Source of the DNA: Perognathus longimembris pacificus
Taxonomy: Eukaryota > Chordata > Mammalia > Rodentia > Heteromyidae
Assembly: GCF_023159225.1 (NCBI RefSeq)
Contig: NC_063177.1
Span: forward strand, 19,802,673-19,866,672
Length of the DNA: 64,000 nt
Direction of reading: 5' to 3'
Positions 1 through 23,115 of the stretch are shown in pieces. Positions within the stretch are counted from its first letter, which is position 1; each line of letters opens with the position of its first letter. A model generated the notes under the pieces. The model was not told the DNA's origin. It saw nothing but the letters and a program-made list of their open reading frames with translations, and searched no databases. The position numbers and the translations under genes are program-made.

Positions 1-284
1 TTTTTCCTGGGGTAGAGCTGGCTCAATGCTCCTAAAACCAATAGTTTCCTGAATGATTGAGTGTCTTTTGTTGATACAATGATTCTTAGCCAGGAATGGA
101 GAATGGAAGGGGGTGGGCAGTAGTTTAGAGAGTTTTAGGATAAGGGCTGGTCACTAGAAAGACCAAGATTGGAAGGAGGGCTGGGACTTTCAGGTCCACC
201 CTATGACTTCTGAGGGAAGGTCTGCACACTAAATTCAATCACCAATAGCCAACAATGTAATCCAATCAGGCTTATCAAGAAATA

Positions 285-376
285 AAACCTCACTCCTTTA
301 ATCCTAGCTACTCAGAAGGCTGAGATCTGAAGCCAGCTTGGACAGTAAAGTCCATAAGATGCTATCTCTAATTAAA

Positions 377-425
<49 letters not shown>

Positions 426-465
426 CTGAGCCAAGAGGTAGAGAAAGAACAAAGAAAAGCTCCAT
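285..465 (+). mobile_element. B1-Geo SINE remnant containing a CA microsatellite
   Basis: B1-like arm to about 375, (CA)n at 377-424, then a worn Geo arm (GAGCCAAGAGGTAGAGAAAG). Confidence 0.6.
377..424. repeat. (CA)n microsatellite
   Basis: About 24 CA units between the two arms of a SINE remnant. Confidence 0.95.
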
Positions 466-1171
466 AAATGCCCTCAACAATAGGCTCTGAAATGCTTCAA
501 GTCAAGTGGGTGGGGCCTGGGAGGACACAGAAGCCAACGGCCTTCTCCCCTTACTTTGCCCATCCATCTCTCCCATTAGAATGGTGTTGAATTGCATCTT
601 TTGTAATAAGCCTCACTAATCGTAAAGTCTTCTCCTTAGTTCTGTGAGGTGTTCTTGTGAAATGAGTGGTGGGGGTGATCATGGGAGCTGCTGAATTTTT
701 ATCCAAGTCTGATTAGGGGACCCAGGACTTCAGATGAGCAGCCAGAGCGAGACAGTCCTAGGGGAATGAATGCTGTCCTATAGGACGGTGGAGTCTGATA
801 CCACAGTTCTGAATTCAATTGTGGGGCACTCAGTTGGTGTTGCAGATCTGGAGAATTACTTGCTGGCACAGGTGGAAAAACAAAACAACATTATTTGGAT
901 ACGCCCCTGAATCCAGGTTGACCCATTCATCAGAGGACCTCTGCACCCCTGTATTCCATTTTTTTCTCTAGCTACACCCTATCAAGTCCTGATCCAACTT
1001 CCATTAATCTGCACCACAATGGGTCTTTCCTCAACTGCACTTGTTCCCTCTGACTTGTTCTCCATTTAGCCCTTAAAATCTCTGTGAAATGCAAAGCTGG
1101 ATCTTGCCACATACTACTGAAAAATCCTTTCAGAGTTGAGAACATGGCCCAGGGTATCTTGCCTAAGCTGG

Positions 1172-1425
1172 CACCAGCGCTCACACCTGTAACCCTAGCT
1201 GCTCAGGAGGCTGAGATATGAAGATTTGGGTTTGAAGCCAGCCCAGACAGGAAAGTCTGTGAGACTCTGTACAATTAACTAACAAAAAGCTAGAAGTGGA
1301 GCTGTGACTCAAGTGGTAGAGAGCCAGCCTTGAGCAAAAAAATAAATAAAAAAAGCTAAGACATAACTCCCAAGTCCTGAGTTCAAGCCCCAGTACTAGT
1401 ACCAAAAAAATGAAAAAAAAAAACA
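1172..1425 (+). mobile_element. B1-Geo composite SINE
   Basis: 7SL/B1-like left arm (CTCACACCTGTAACCCTAGC) joined to the Geo right arm (GCTGTGACTCAAGTGGTAGA, GAGTTCAAGCCCCAG). The name is mine. Confidence 0.75.
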
Positions 1426-2102
1426 ATTCTTATTTCTTCCTTTGTAAAGTGAAGATTATAAAACTCCTCTCACACAATTGTTCTGAGAATATTACTTACT
1501 ATTAATGGCACTCTGGTAAGTTCTTATCAGTTTTGAAGTTTTGGTTTTTTTTCCTTTTAAGAAGCAACCACAGAGATGGGACTTCTTGAGTGCAGTTCAT
1601 TTGTGGTTTTCTGTATTGATTAGCCACTAAATGTGGCTTTGGAGAAGGGCATATTAAAGCCAGAGGCACTTAGGCACTAAAAAAAATCAACCAAGAAGGA
1701 TGACAGAAGTTTTGGGACTGGTCCAAAGTAAAGGCAGCCACCACCCTGCCTGCCTTCTCTCTCCATGACTCTGCTGGGACATGGGTGACAAGTTGACTGG
1801 CCTTTGAGGAGCCTCTCTATGTGACAGAGGAAGGGAAGGAGAGGCACAGAGAGGAAGGGATGTCACCCCAAGTCCCACAAATGGCCAGCCTAGGAGGGGC
1901 CAGACCTCTAATTCAAGCCTTTCAGAGGTCAAGTCTACACATGTTTTAGAAAAACCCCGAGAACTCTCTGTTAAGCATTTTGATGAATTCTGACCCTGCC
2001 ACACACATTGAGACATCATTCCATCCAGAATTGTACAAAACCAAAGACAATATAAACTTTCCATTGCACAGAGGCTGTTTGTTCAATTAAGGACTATGGC
2101 AG

Positions 2103-2170
2103 GGCTGGGGTGTGGTTTAGTGGTAAACCCTTGCCTAGCATTCATGAGGCCCTGGATTTGAAACACACAC
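2103..2170 (+). mobile_element. ID-like monomer fragment
   Basis: GGCTGGGGTGTGGTTTAGTG through the GGCCCTGGATTTGAA B-box region, tail ACACAC. Confidence 0.6.
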
Positions 2171-2640
2171 ACATACACAAAGAGAAAGAGCCATAATGGT
2201 TGAATGAGTGTCCAAGAGCACTCTTGCTGAGAACAAAAACTTGATTAGGGTCAAGACTTCTGATAAGTGGATATGCATCAGAATTATTTATCTATTCAAT
2301 CATTGATTCAATTATTCTATAAACTCTTAAAGTCTCCTTTGCTCCCTGCATGATTTTAGACTCCAGTAGCACAAACAAGGTGACACTTCTCTCTCTCCCA
2401 CTTGCTACCTACCACCTACTCAAGATCATTAGCTCTGTTCCTTCAGCATCTCTTCTGGCCCCAGGCCTCCTCCCCAAACCAAGTCCAGTACTCAGCCTTC
2501 CTATATAGCCTCTGGGACTCTGCTCTCTTTCCCACTTCAGTCTAGACTGCTTTGTTGGAGCCTTTGTCCTAGCATCACTGCCCTGGCATCTCCCTGTCAT
2601 CGGCTCCCTGTTTCCCAGAGCTTACACACCGTTTCCCTGA

Positions 2641-2838
2641 CTTTTTTTTTTTTTTTGCCAGTCCTGGAGCTTGGACTCAGGGCCTGAGCACTGTCCCTGG
2701 CTTCTTTTTGCTCAAGGCTAGCTCTCTACCACTTGGGCCATAGTGTAGCTTTTTTTGTATATGTGGTGCTGAGGGAATGAACCCAGGGCTTCATGCATGC
2801 TAGGCAAGCACTCCACCACTAGGCCACATTCCTAGCCC
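2641..2838 (-). mobile_element. IDL-Geo-type SINE
   Basis: Full dimer in antisense: T-run, GCCAGTCCTGG, the Geo arm, then the ID arm ending CTAGCCC. The family name is from memory of Geomyoidea SINEs; the dimer itself is seen directly. Confidence 0.8.
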
Positions 2839-3159
2839 AGTCTCCCTGTCTTTAGACAGGCCATACCTTGTTCCATAGTCCTTACCTGGCTAATGCTGCA
2901 ATGGACAGTTGTCTCTATATGAGGAAAACTTCAACCAAACAACCACACAGACAAACCTGATTGGAAAAGGTTACCGGTTACCTTAGTGTAATTTCACTTA
3001 TCATGATGGATGTCCAGCTACCAATGCAACATCACTGAACATGAAGTTGAAAAGAGATGTAGACAATCACTTGTGGTATCAGCTGAACCCTGAATCCAAT
3101 ATTCTCCTACCACCTCCCCTTGCACATCCTCAGATCTGTCATGGACACAGCATACGTCT

Positions 3160-3370
3160 TGGGAAAAAGCATGAGCCCTGGTGTCAGAGTTCAAAGCCAA
3201 GCTTTTCTGACATCTGCACTAGCAATCTGGCGATGCAGGAATTATTTTGCTTCTCTATGCTTCAGTTTCTTCATCTGTGAAATGGAGAGAGTGATACCAG
3301 CCCTGAATGTGAGCTGGGACACCTTTATTACTTCTCTCATGCTGTTACCCTGCCTAGGATGGCTTCTCTT
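3160..3370 (+). repeat. MIR element
   Basis: Typical MIR core: TTCAGTTTCTTCATCTGTGA and AATGGAGAGAGTGATACC. Confidence 0.65.
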
Positions 3371-3589
3371 CTATTCACCTATGTTCTTAAGACTCTTTGT
3401 AAGTCCGGCTTCCTCCATGAGGCCTTCTGTGATTATTCTGTCCTTAGTCTCCCTTCTCCATATTCCTATGGAAAGTGAGAAGTTTGGCTACCAGGCCTAG
3501 CATTTCTACCAATTTGTACATCATCTAGTCATTGTGAACACATTTGTGTGTGCGTATATGTGTGTGTGTAAGAGAGTATATGTATAAGA

Positions 3590-3692
3590 CATGAGGTTTT
3601 GCTATGTTGTCCAGGTTGGTCTTGAACTCATGGGCTCAAGCATTCTTCTGCTTTAGCTCCTAAGTAGTTAAGGCTATAGCTACATGACATCT
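3590..3692 (-). mobile_element. B1 SINE fragment
   Basis: Antisense: GCTATGTTGTCCAGGTTGGT, CTTGAACTCATGGGCTCAAG. Confidence 0.65.
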
Positions 3693-4039
3693 CACTGTCA
3701 CATGTTTGTTGTCTCAAAAGCTTGAGGATAAGGGCCTCAGATGATTATTCCATCCCTCAGTCCCACCCCCAATTCCCACTGACTGATGAACGATTGATAA
3801 GAAGATGTGATATAGAGCCATCTTGTCATGTCTTTTGAAAGTAGTCTACTTTCCCTCTACATGCCATGCATGGAGACACAGTGGTAAAGTAAACCAACAC
3901 AGTAGCCATAATTGTATTAATAAAATTGCTATCATTCTTCAGCCATTACTATGTGCCAGACATTCTATTAAGCAATTCACAATTGAGCTCTTTTAATCCT
4001 TGCCTTGTAATAATACCCTAAGAGACTTAGGTACTCTTA

Positions 4040-16420
<12,381 letters not shown>

Positions 16421-16514
16421 ACCCCTTGCCCTGGTGGGAGGGGTGGGAGCAACCCTACCCAGTGTACCCCTCCCTCGAAGTGATTAAAGCAATCGCAAAG
16501 TTCCCTAACACAAC

Positions 16515-16526
16515 GTGTGTGTGTGT

Positions 16527-16580
<54 letters not shown>
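16515..16580. repeat. (TG)n microsatellite
   Basis: One GG interruption near 16527; abuts an antisense B1-Geo SINE. Confidence 0.95.
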
Positions 16581-16583
<3 letters not shown>

Positions 16584-16968
16584 GTCCTGGGGCTTGAACT
16601 CAGGGACTGAGCTCTGTTCTTGAGCCACAGCTCCACGTTCAGCTTTTTGTTGGTTAATTGTAGATAAGAGACTCACAGGGGCTGGGGATATGGCCTAGTG
16701 GCAAGAGTGCTTGCCTTGTATCCATGAGGCTCTGGGTTCGATTCCCTAGCACCACATATACAGAAAATGGCCAGAAGTGGCGCTGTGGCTCAAGTGGCAG
16801 AGTGCTAGCCTTGAGCAAGAAGAAGCCAGGGACAGTGCTCAGGTCCTGAGTCCAAGCCCCAGGACTGGCCAAAAAAAAAGAGACTCACAGACTTTCTTGC
16901 CTGGGCTGGTTTTGAACTGTGATCCTCTCATCTCAGCCTTCTGAGCAGCTAGGATTCCAGGTGCCTGG
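16581..16968 (-). mobile_element. B1-Geo composite SINE interrupted by an IDL-Geo copy
   Basis: Antisense halves 16581-16678 and 16891-16968; (TG)n at 16515-16580 adjoins. Confidence 0.78.
16679..16877 (+). mobile_element. IDL-Geo-type SINE nested in an older antisense SINE
   Basis: Flanked by AAGAGACTCACAG at 16666-16678 and 16878-16890, part of the B1-Geo element 16581-16968. Confidence 0.92.
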
Positions 16969-16979
16969 CTCCCTAACAT

Positions 16980-17690
16980 TTCTAAAGGCCCTTTTATGCC
17001 TATGTCTCCTAGAGAAGAAATGGGCCAGATTCACATTCCCTCCCCTCCAGTTACAGACCAGAAAATGTCAGCTAAAAACTCTGTGATGAGCAGGCTTCAG
17101 AAGTTTTGTGGCTGGATGTTCTGTGCAAGTGGGAATAGAGGGATCATATGCCTCAGGAGAGTCTAACCTGGGCTGAATGAGCCCACTCTACAGACAAGGG
17201 TTCATATTCACTATTTCCTAGGCTAGCTTGAAGACCAGCTTGGAGAGATTTATGTACCTATAAGAAGAAACTAGAAATGAACTTTGTTGTTTTATGATAA
17301 AAAAAGAAACTTTCCCCAGAGTGCTTATCATATTTCTTCCCACTCCCCTTTCATATCCCTAAATATACAATGGGCTGATGAGCACCCAGATAGGGATGTG
17401 CTTGCTCAAATGAATCATGAATCAAAAACCATTTCTGAGAATGAATTTGGATCTACTCCAAGCACTAGGCATTTTGTCTGTTCTAGTGCATGTAATCTCC
17501 TAATACCAATGAAACAAAGTATCATTTGTTTTATTTTACTTAACAGGAAATTTAGAAGCAAAGGAAGAGATGACATTGTCCAAAAATGTACTCATTACCT
17601 GACTTATATAATGATAACTTCTCTTTACATCACCTTTATAATAACAATAAACATTTAAAAGAAAGAAAAAAGAAAATGTAGGCTAGATGC
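16980..17690. other. SARM1-VTN intergenic DNA without a recognised gene
   Basis: A 124-codon open frame at 17284-17658 has no recognisable family, signal or splice context. Part (about 17440-17570) resembles an old MIR. I regard it as non-coding. Confidence 0.6.
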
Positions 17691-17691
17691 C

Positions 17692-17907
17692 AGTGGCTCA
17701 TGTCTGTAATCCTAGCTACTAAGTAGGCCGGGATCTGAGGATCATGGTTCAAAACCAGACTTATCTCAAATCAACCATCAAAAAGCTGGAAGTGAAGGTA
17801 TGACTTGAGTATTAGAATGCCAGCCTTCAGTGCAAAAAGCTAAGAGACAGAACCCTTAGGTTAGTCACTAGACTCTTAAGCCTAAGTTCCAGTCCCACTA
17901 CTAGTAG
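17692..17907 (+). mobile_element. B1-Geo composite SINE
   Basis: CAGTGGCTCATGTCTGTAAT through GTTCCAGTCCCACTACTAG; followed by (AGG)n. Confidence 0.7.
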
Positions 17908-18020
17908 AAAGAAGAAGGAAGAGGAGGAGGAGGAGGAGAAGGAGGAGGAGGAGGAGGAGGAGGAGGAGGAGGAGGAGGAGGAGGAGGAGGAGGAGGAGGA
18001 GGAGGAGGAGGAGGAGGAGG
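17908..18020. repeat. (AGG)n polypurine tract
   Basis: About 113 bp, about 390 bp upstream of the VTN start codon, after a SINE tail. Confidence 0.95.
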
Positions 18021-18406
18021 TGATGATGAAAAGAAAAAACCCTTAGCCTTGAGAAGTAATGTTATTTGCCAGTGAATGACCTCATGAAACTTCTTTCTTC
18101 CCTGCAGGCTTGCCAGGCTACTCCTCATCCTGATGGCCCAATGGCTCTGAGTTTGGCAAGGATTCTATTTCCCAGCTCTCTCAGGCACAGGACTCTGGGA
18201 ATATGACCCTTTGCTACAGCAGCCTTTTGGAGTTGGGAAACTGGGGGCTGGGCTGGAGGCTGAGCAAACAGAGCAAGAGAATGGGCAGCTCCTCTAGGCT
18301 AGTTCCCTCCCTCTCTGTCTAGTTCTCCCTCGCTTCTTCAGGCAGCAGAGCAGAGTCTCCGGGAGCTCAGAGCCCAGCGGGACAGGCCCTCAGCTAGAGG
18401 CCCACC

Positions 18407-18470
18407 ATGGCACCCCTGAGGCCCTTTCTCATGCTGGCCCTGCTGGCATGGGTTGCTCTGGCTGACCAAG
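18407..18470 (+). CDS. VTN: VTN exon 1 (signal peptide)
   Basis: Residues 1-21; ATG in the context CCACCATGG, a strong Kozak match. Donor CAAG|GTATGA. Confidence 0.96.
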
Positions 18471-21165
18471 GTATGAGAGGGTGTTGGTGGCCCTCTGGAA
18501 CAATGTAGGGAGGGTATGGGTAACTTGGAGTTGGCTGTAACAACTGATCTTCCCTCCTCATAGAGTCATGCAAAGGGCGCTGTGCAGAGGGTTTCAATTC
18601 TGACAAGAAATGTCAATGTGACGAACTCTGCTCTTATTACCAGAGCTGCTGTGCTGACTACACGGCTGAGTGCAAACCCCAAGGTGTGTTTGGAACCTGG
18701 GGTGGGGGTGAAGATAAATGGGGTGGGGGGTAGAATCTCATCTGCAGCAAGAGACTCACTACTCTTCACTTTGCCTGCAGTGACTCGTGGGGATGTGTTT
18801 ACTATGCCGGAAGATGAATACTTTGATTATCCTGAAGAGACTACAATATACAATGCCACTGTTCCTGAACAGCCGGAGAGCACTCCCCTGGGCCCTAGCA
18901 TGCTGCCCCAGCCAGAAGGGACTTCTGTATTTGAGACAAGCACCACAAGGCCTGAGGTGAAAACCTCTAGGCCTGAGGTGAGCCTAGAGACTGAGATCGC
19001 TTATCAAAGTACCTCAGAGCCAGCCACCGAGGAGGAGCTGTGCAGTGGGAAGCCCTTCGATGCCTTCACCGACCTCAAGAATGGTTCTGTGTTTGCCTTC
19101 CGAGGTGACTCCAGGGGCAGGTCTTGGGGTTGGGGGTTGCCTGGGAGAATCCTACCCCTCACACAGCTTCCCCCATTCTAGGGCAGTACTGCTATGAGCT
19201 GGATGAAACGGCAGTCAGGCCTGGCTACCCCAAGCTCATCAGAGATGTCTGGGGCATCGATGGCCCCATTGATGCCGCCTTCACTCGAATCAACTGTCAG
19301 GGCAAGACCTACCTTTTCAAGGTGCCAGGCCCAGGGGCTGTGTGGGTAGAAGTCATGGTGGGAGAGGATGGGAGCTGAGAGGACTAGCCAGTCTGAGGCT
19401 CCAGCTTATGGGTGGCAATTCTATGAAGGCCAGGGATAGTTCCTTTAGGCTTCTGGCCTCTGTGTCCAACCACGGTCTTCTCTTCTCACCCCCTTCACCA
19501 TTGCTGCCTCTTAGGGTAGTCAGTACTGGCGCTTTGAGGATGGTGTTCTGGAACCTGATTACCCCCGAGACATCTCTGAAGGCTTCAGTGGCATTCCGGA
19601 CAACGTGGATGCAGCCTTGGCCCTTCCTGCCCACAGCTACAGTGGCCGGGAGCGGGTCTACTTCTTCAAAGGTACTGGTGTATGGGGGTGGGGGATAATG
19701 GGCAGGCAGTGAAAGGGTCCTGGTTTCTTTCCACATTCCCCTGGGGACAGGCTTCTATAGATACCCATACCCCCTGGCACCAGGAGCTCCCAGCTTTTGT
19801 CAGCCTCTGGCCCCTCCAGTCTTCAAGCCCACCCTTCTGATGCCAGCTGTCCTGCTCCCCAGGGAAACAGTACTGGGAGTACGAGTTCCAACACCAGCCC
19901 AGCCAGGAGGAGTGTGAAGGCAGCTCCCTGTCGACGGTGTTTGAGCACTTTGCCCTGCTGCAGCGGGACAGCTGGGAGGACATCTTTGAGCTGCTCTTCT
20001 GGGGCAGATCCCCTGGTATGGATGGAGGGAGACACTTGCCTTCTACCTTAAGAGGCCTGGAACCTCCTGGTAGGGGTAGAGCTGGGTTGCCAAGGGGACT
20101 GAGATGGTAGAGCTATTGATCAAGAGCTATTTGCTCAGGCTAGACTTTGCTTCTGTTGACCTTTGGTGGGGGGGGGGGTGGCTAGACTTCACCAGGACCC
20201 CACACCTTGGACTTTGCCTAGTGTAGCCACAGGCAAAATCAGCAGAGGGAGAGGTGATGGCTGAGGGCCCTGGGGAGGTGTGGGGGAGGGGTTAGAGATG
20301 CCAGGGATATGGCAGAGGGGAGGGCTCTGGAATGCACACTGGGCAAAGGAGGCTGAGGCCTGAATGCTGGGGCTCTGCCACCAGCTTACTGTGCTTTGGG
20401 CAAGATGCCTAGATCTGAGGAACCTACTGGAGAAAGCAGAGTCTGGCTCCCCGAAGTCCCCTTATTAACCATTTTCCTGCCACACAGGTGGTGCCCAAGA
20501 GCCCCAGTTCATCAGCCGAGACTGGCACGGTATACCTGGAAAAGTGGATGCTGCCATGGCTGGCCGTATCTACATCTCAGGCTCAGCACTCCACGCCCCC
20601 CAGGCCAAAAAGCAAAAGTCGAGGCGCCGCAGCCGCAAACGCTACCGTTCTCGCCGTGGCCGCGGTCGTAGCCAGAGCTCCCGCCGGTCATCCCGTTCTA
20701 TCTGGCTGTCTTTATTCTCCAGTGAGGAAAGTGGGTTTGGAACCTACAACTATGATGACTACAATATGAACTGGCTTGTGCCTGCCACCTGTGAGCCCGT
20801 CCAGAGTGTCTACTTCTTCTCAGGAGGTGGGAGCCCCTGGCCACCCCCAAAGCAGGTCTTGCCTGGCCTTTCCTAATGGCTCTGGTTCCCATGCACCTAC
20901 ATACACAGCTACACAGTCCGTAAGCAATGAGCCCAGAAAGCCAGGCCAGAGTCCCCAGCAGCACTCTAGATGTTTACTTTCCCAGATCTTCTTTCTCACA
21001 GTGAGTGAGTATCGCTAATCAGGGCTCACACACTCTGTGTCTTTTCTTTCAGACAAGTACTACCGAGTCAACCTTCGCACCCGGCGCGTGGACACTGTGA
21101 AACCTCCATACCCACGCTCCATCGCCCAGTACTGGTTGGGCTGTGCAGTCCCTGGCCATGAGTAG
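18407..21165 (+). CDS. VTN: Vitronectin, complete (8 exons, 469 aa)
   Basis: Secreted plasma and matrix glycoprotein that binds integrins, PAI-1, uPAR, heparin and the terminal complement complex. Exons: 18407-18470, 18564-18683, 18781-19104, 19182-19321, 19515-19671, 19863-20015, 20488-20826 and 21053-21165 (1410 bp). Residues 1-19 are a hydrophobic signal peptide. The somatomedin-B domain (about 20-63) has all eight cysteines. The integrin motif RGD is at 64-66. An acidic linker follows, then hemopexin-like repeats. A strongly basic heparin-binding stretch lies at about 359-389, rich in KK/RRR/RKR/RR. Human VTN is 478 aa, so this one is slightly shorter. It is head-to-head with SARM1 about 2.1 kb away. 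Confidence 0.97.
18564..18683 (+). CDS. VTN: VTN exon 2 (somatomedin B)
   Basis: Residues 22-61, containing the eight-cysteine SMB knot that binds PAI-1 and uPAR. Acceptor catag|AG, donor CAAG|GTGTGT. Confidence 0.96.
18781..19104 (+). CDS. VTN: VTN exon 3 (RGD and linker)
   Basis: Residues 62-169. RGD is at 64-66 (codons from 18786), followed by a Glu/Asp/Tyr-rich stretch. An in-frame 21-bp-spaced repeat gives RPEV twice (118-121 and 125-128). The first hemopexin repeat begins near the end. Confidence 0.96.
19182..19321 (+). CDS. VTN: VTN exon 4 (hemopexin repeat)
   Basis: Residues 170-216, with hemopexin-like blade sequence (YCYELDE, IDAAFTR-like motif). Donor AAG|GTGCCA. Confidence 0.95.
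19515..19671 (+). CDS. VTN: VTN exon 5 (hemopexin repeat)
   Basis: Residues 217-268, hemopexin blade (SQYWRFEDG, DNVDAALALP). Donor AAAG|GTACTG. Confidence 0.95.
19863..20015 (+). CDS. VTN: VTN exon 6
   Basis: Residues 269-319, starting GKQYWEYEFQ. It continues the hemopexin region and the start of the connecting loop. Donor CCTG|GTATGG. Confidence 0.95.
20488..20826 (+). CDS. VTN: VTN exon 7 (heparin-binding basic stretch)
   Basis: Residues 320-432. Contains the DAAMAGRIY hemopexin motif, then the Lys/Arg-rich heparin and PAI-1 binding segment at about 359-389. Donor GGAG|GTGGGA. Confidence 0.95.
21053..21165 (+). CDS. VTN: VTN exon 8 (C-terminus)
   Basis: Residues 433-469, ending in the last hemopexin blade and TAG at 21163. 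Confidence 0.95.
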
Positions 21166-21229
21166 CTGTTAAGAGTCCACACATATGGGGCCTCCCATAG
21201 CTCTCTCTTCCGACCTCTGCTCCCAGCTC

Positions 21230-21235
21230 AATAAA
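21230..21235 (+). terminator. VTN: VTN polyadenylation signal
   Basis: AATAAA 65 bp after the stop codon. Human VTN also has a very short 3' UTR. Confidence 0.85.
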
Positions 21236-21679
21236 GGCCTCTCAGTTCTGAATTTAAGACTACTGTACTGACTGGAGTGGACAGACCCCTGCCTGGGAAA
21301 GGAGGGAAGCTGGGTCATCAGGATTAGGTGAGGGAAGGAACAGGAATGAGCTTCATCATATTGGGTCCATGCTAAGGATCAAGCCCTCTCTGTAATTCAG
21401 GGAAGTTGGGGGCTGGGGAGGACTTCAAGAGAGCTACTCTGCCTCCTGAGCTGAGTAGCTCCTATCAACCCAACAGGTGCACAGGTCTAGGGCCCCTTTG
21501 GTGATGACAAAATACCCAGCCATCATTCCCCATTTACCCTTGATCTGGGGAGAAGGAAGGAACAAGAAGTAGTAGGCCTCTAGCTTAGCTTTTCTGTCTA
21601 TCCTGAGTCTAAAATTTAGTTAGCTCCTCGGCACCAGAGGGATCATTTACTGTGCTCCCCACTCTAATCCACCCCTAGG

Positions 21680-21680
<1 letters not shown>

Positions 21681-21728
<48 letters not shown>

Positions 21729-21729
21729 C
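21681..21729. repeat. (TG)n(CG)n microsatellite
   Basis: Ends GCGCGCGCC at the antisense SINE tail. Confidence 0.95.
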
Positions 21730-21902
21730 CCTAGAGCTTGAACTCAGGGCCTGGACACTATCCCTTAGTATTTTTGCTCAAGGATGGCACTCTACCTCTT
21801 CCGGATTTGGGAAGTCTCATGGACTTTCTTGCCCAAACTGGGATCCTCAGATCTCAGTCTCCTAAGTAGCTAAGATCAGTCATGAACCACCATTACCTGA
21901 CT
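21730..21902 (-). mobile_element. B1-Geo composite SINE abutting (TG)n
   Basis: Antisense: CTAGAGCTTGAACTCAGGGC to GAACCACCATTACCTGACTG. Confidence 0.7.
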
Positions 21903-21909
21903 GGTTTTT

Positions 21910-22118
21910 TGTTTTTTTGTTTTTTTTTTTGGCCAGTCCTGGGTCTTGGACTCAGGGCCTGGGCACTGTCCCTGGCTTCTTTTTTCTCAAGGCTAGCACT
22001 CTACCACTTGAGCCCAGTGCCACTTCTGGCTTTTTCTGTATATGTGGTGCTGAGGAATTGAACCCAGGACTTCATGTATACGAGGCAAGCACTCTGCCAC
22101 TAGGCCATATACCCAGCC
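21910..22118 (-). mobile_element. IDL-Geo-type SINE
   Basis: Antisense full dimer between VTN and SEBOX, ending TACCCAGCCCC. Confidence 0.85.
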
Positions 22119-22151
22119 CCCATTACTTGACTCTTTCCATTTTTAAATTAT

Positions 22152-22369
22152 CTTTTTTTTTTTTTTTTTTTTTTTTTGCCAGTCCTGGGCCTTGGACTCA
22201 GGGCCTGAGCACTGTCCCTGGCTTCTTCCCGCTCAAGGCTAGCACTCTGCCACTTGAGCCACAGCGCCGCTTCTGGCCGTTTTCTGTATATGTGGTGCTG
22301 GGGAATTGAACCTAGGGCCTCGTGTATCCGAGGCAGGCACTCTTGCCACTAGGCTATATCCCCAGCCCC
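22152..22369 (-). mobile_element. IDL-Geo-type SINE, CpG-rich subtype
   Basis: Antisense, with CCGCTCAAGG, CGCCGCTTCTGGCCG and CGTGTATCCGAGG, so CpGs are still intact. Flanks TTTTTAAATTATCTTT and TTTTTAAATGATCTTT form the duplication. Confidence 0.88.
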
Positions 22370-23010
22370 TTTTTAAATGATCTTTAAGGAGTTGTACAAA
22401 GGTGTTTCAGTTCAACATAAGACAATTTTCCTAAGCTCCAATTGCATTTGTGGAGCCTTTCTGGTCCCAGGTGCCTGGACCCTAGGAGCTTATCTAGGCT
22501 GTTGGGCAGACAGAAAAGGTAATGTGGAGACAAAGCTTCAGAATAGCCTTAGGGCAATGTGATGGTGATGTCTGTTCCCTGTTCTGTATCCCTGCTGAAA
22601 GCAGATTGCTGCAGCTCATGTGCCTTCCCCAGCCCCTTCCCATCCCATCCACCTTCACTGCATAGCCCACAGTTCAGGGACAAGATTTTATTCATCTTCC
22701 TCTGAAGGCAGTCATGGTTTCAGAGCAGCAGCTGGCTGCTTGGGAGCACTGGAGAGATGGATTGCTATGGTTTATATGGAGCCTGGGGAGGATTTTTTTC
22801 ATGCATTATCCAAAGGTAGGCAGAGATCTCCAGAGGTTAAGTTTTTAGGAGGTTGGGCCCAGCCAGCTAAGTGAAGCTGGGGGCAGGGAGCATCAAATTT
22901 ACCCCCCTCATACTTGAATCAGCTTCACCCTGCCTCACCTCACCCGTCTGCCTGGCTGGAGTGAAGTCTAAGTCTCATCCTTTGTGGGCGGGGCCAGCCC
23001 CTCTGAACAG

Positions 23011-23017
23011 CATAAAA
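23011..23017 (+). promoter_or_regulatory. SEBOX: TATA-like element upstream of SEBOX
   Basis: CATAAAA lies 71 bp before the SEBOX ATG in a GC-rich context (a GGGCGGGGCC box at 22987). Position suits a TATA box with a short 5' UTR; this is inference. Confidence 0.45.
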
Positions 23018-23087
23018 CCCCACAGGGCTGGGTCTGGTGTGGGCACAGCCCTGGCATGGCCCTCTGACTCAAACCTCTACCAGCTCC

Positions 23088-23115
23088 ATGGCCAGTCCTA
23101 TGGAGGCATCCTCAG
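23088..23115 (+). CDS. SEBOX: SEBOX exon 1
   Basis: 28 bp encoding MASPMEASS plus one base of G10. Donor TCAG|GTAATC. Too short to stand alone, but it matches the mouse N-terminus and joins in phase. Confidence 0.88.

Noticed and set aside
17284..17658. 124-codon open frame between SARM1 and VTN
   Set aside because: No recognisable family, no splice or promoter context, AT-rich and partly MIR-like.
17901..18128. Poly-proline open frame
   Set aside because: Produced entirely by the (AGG)n repeat.
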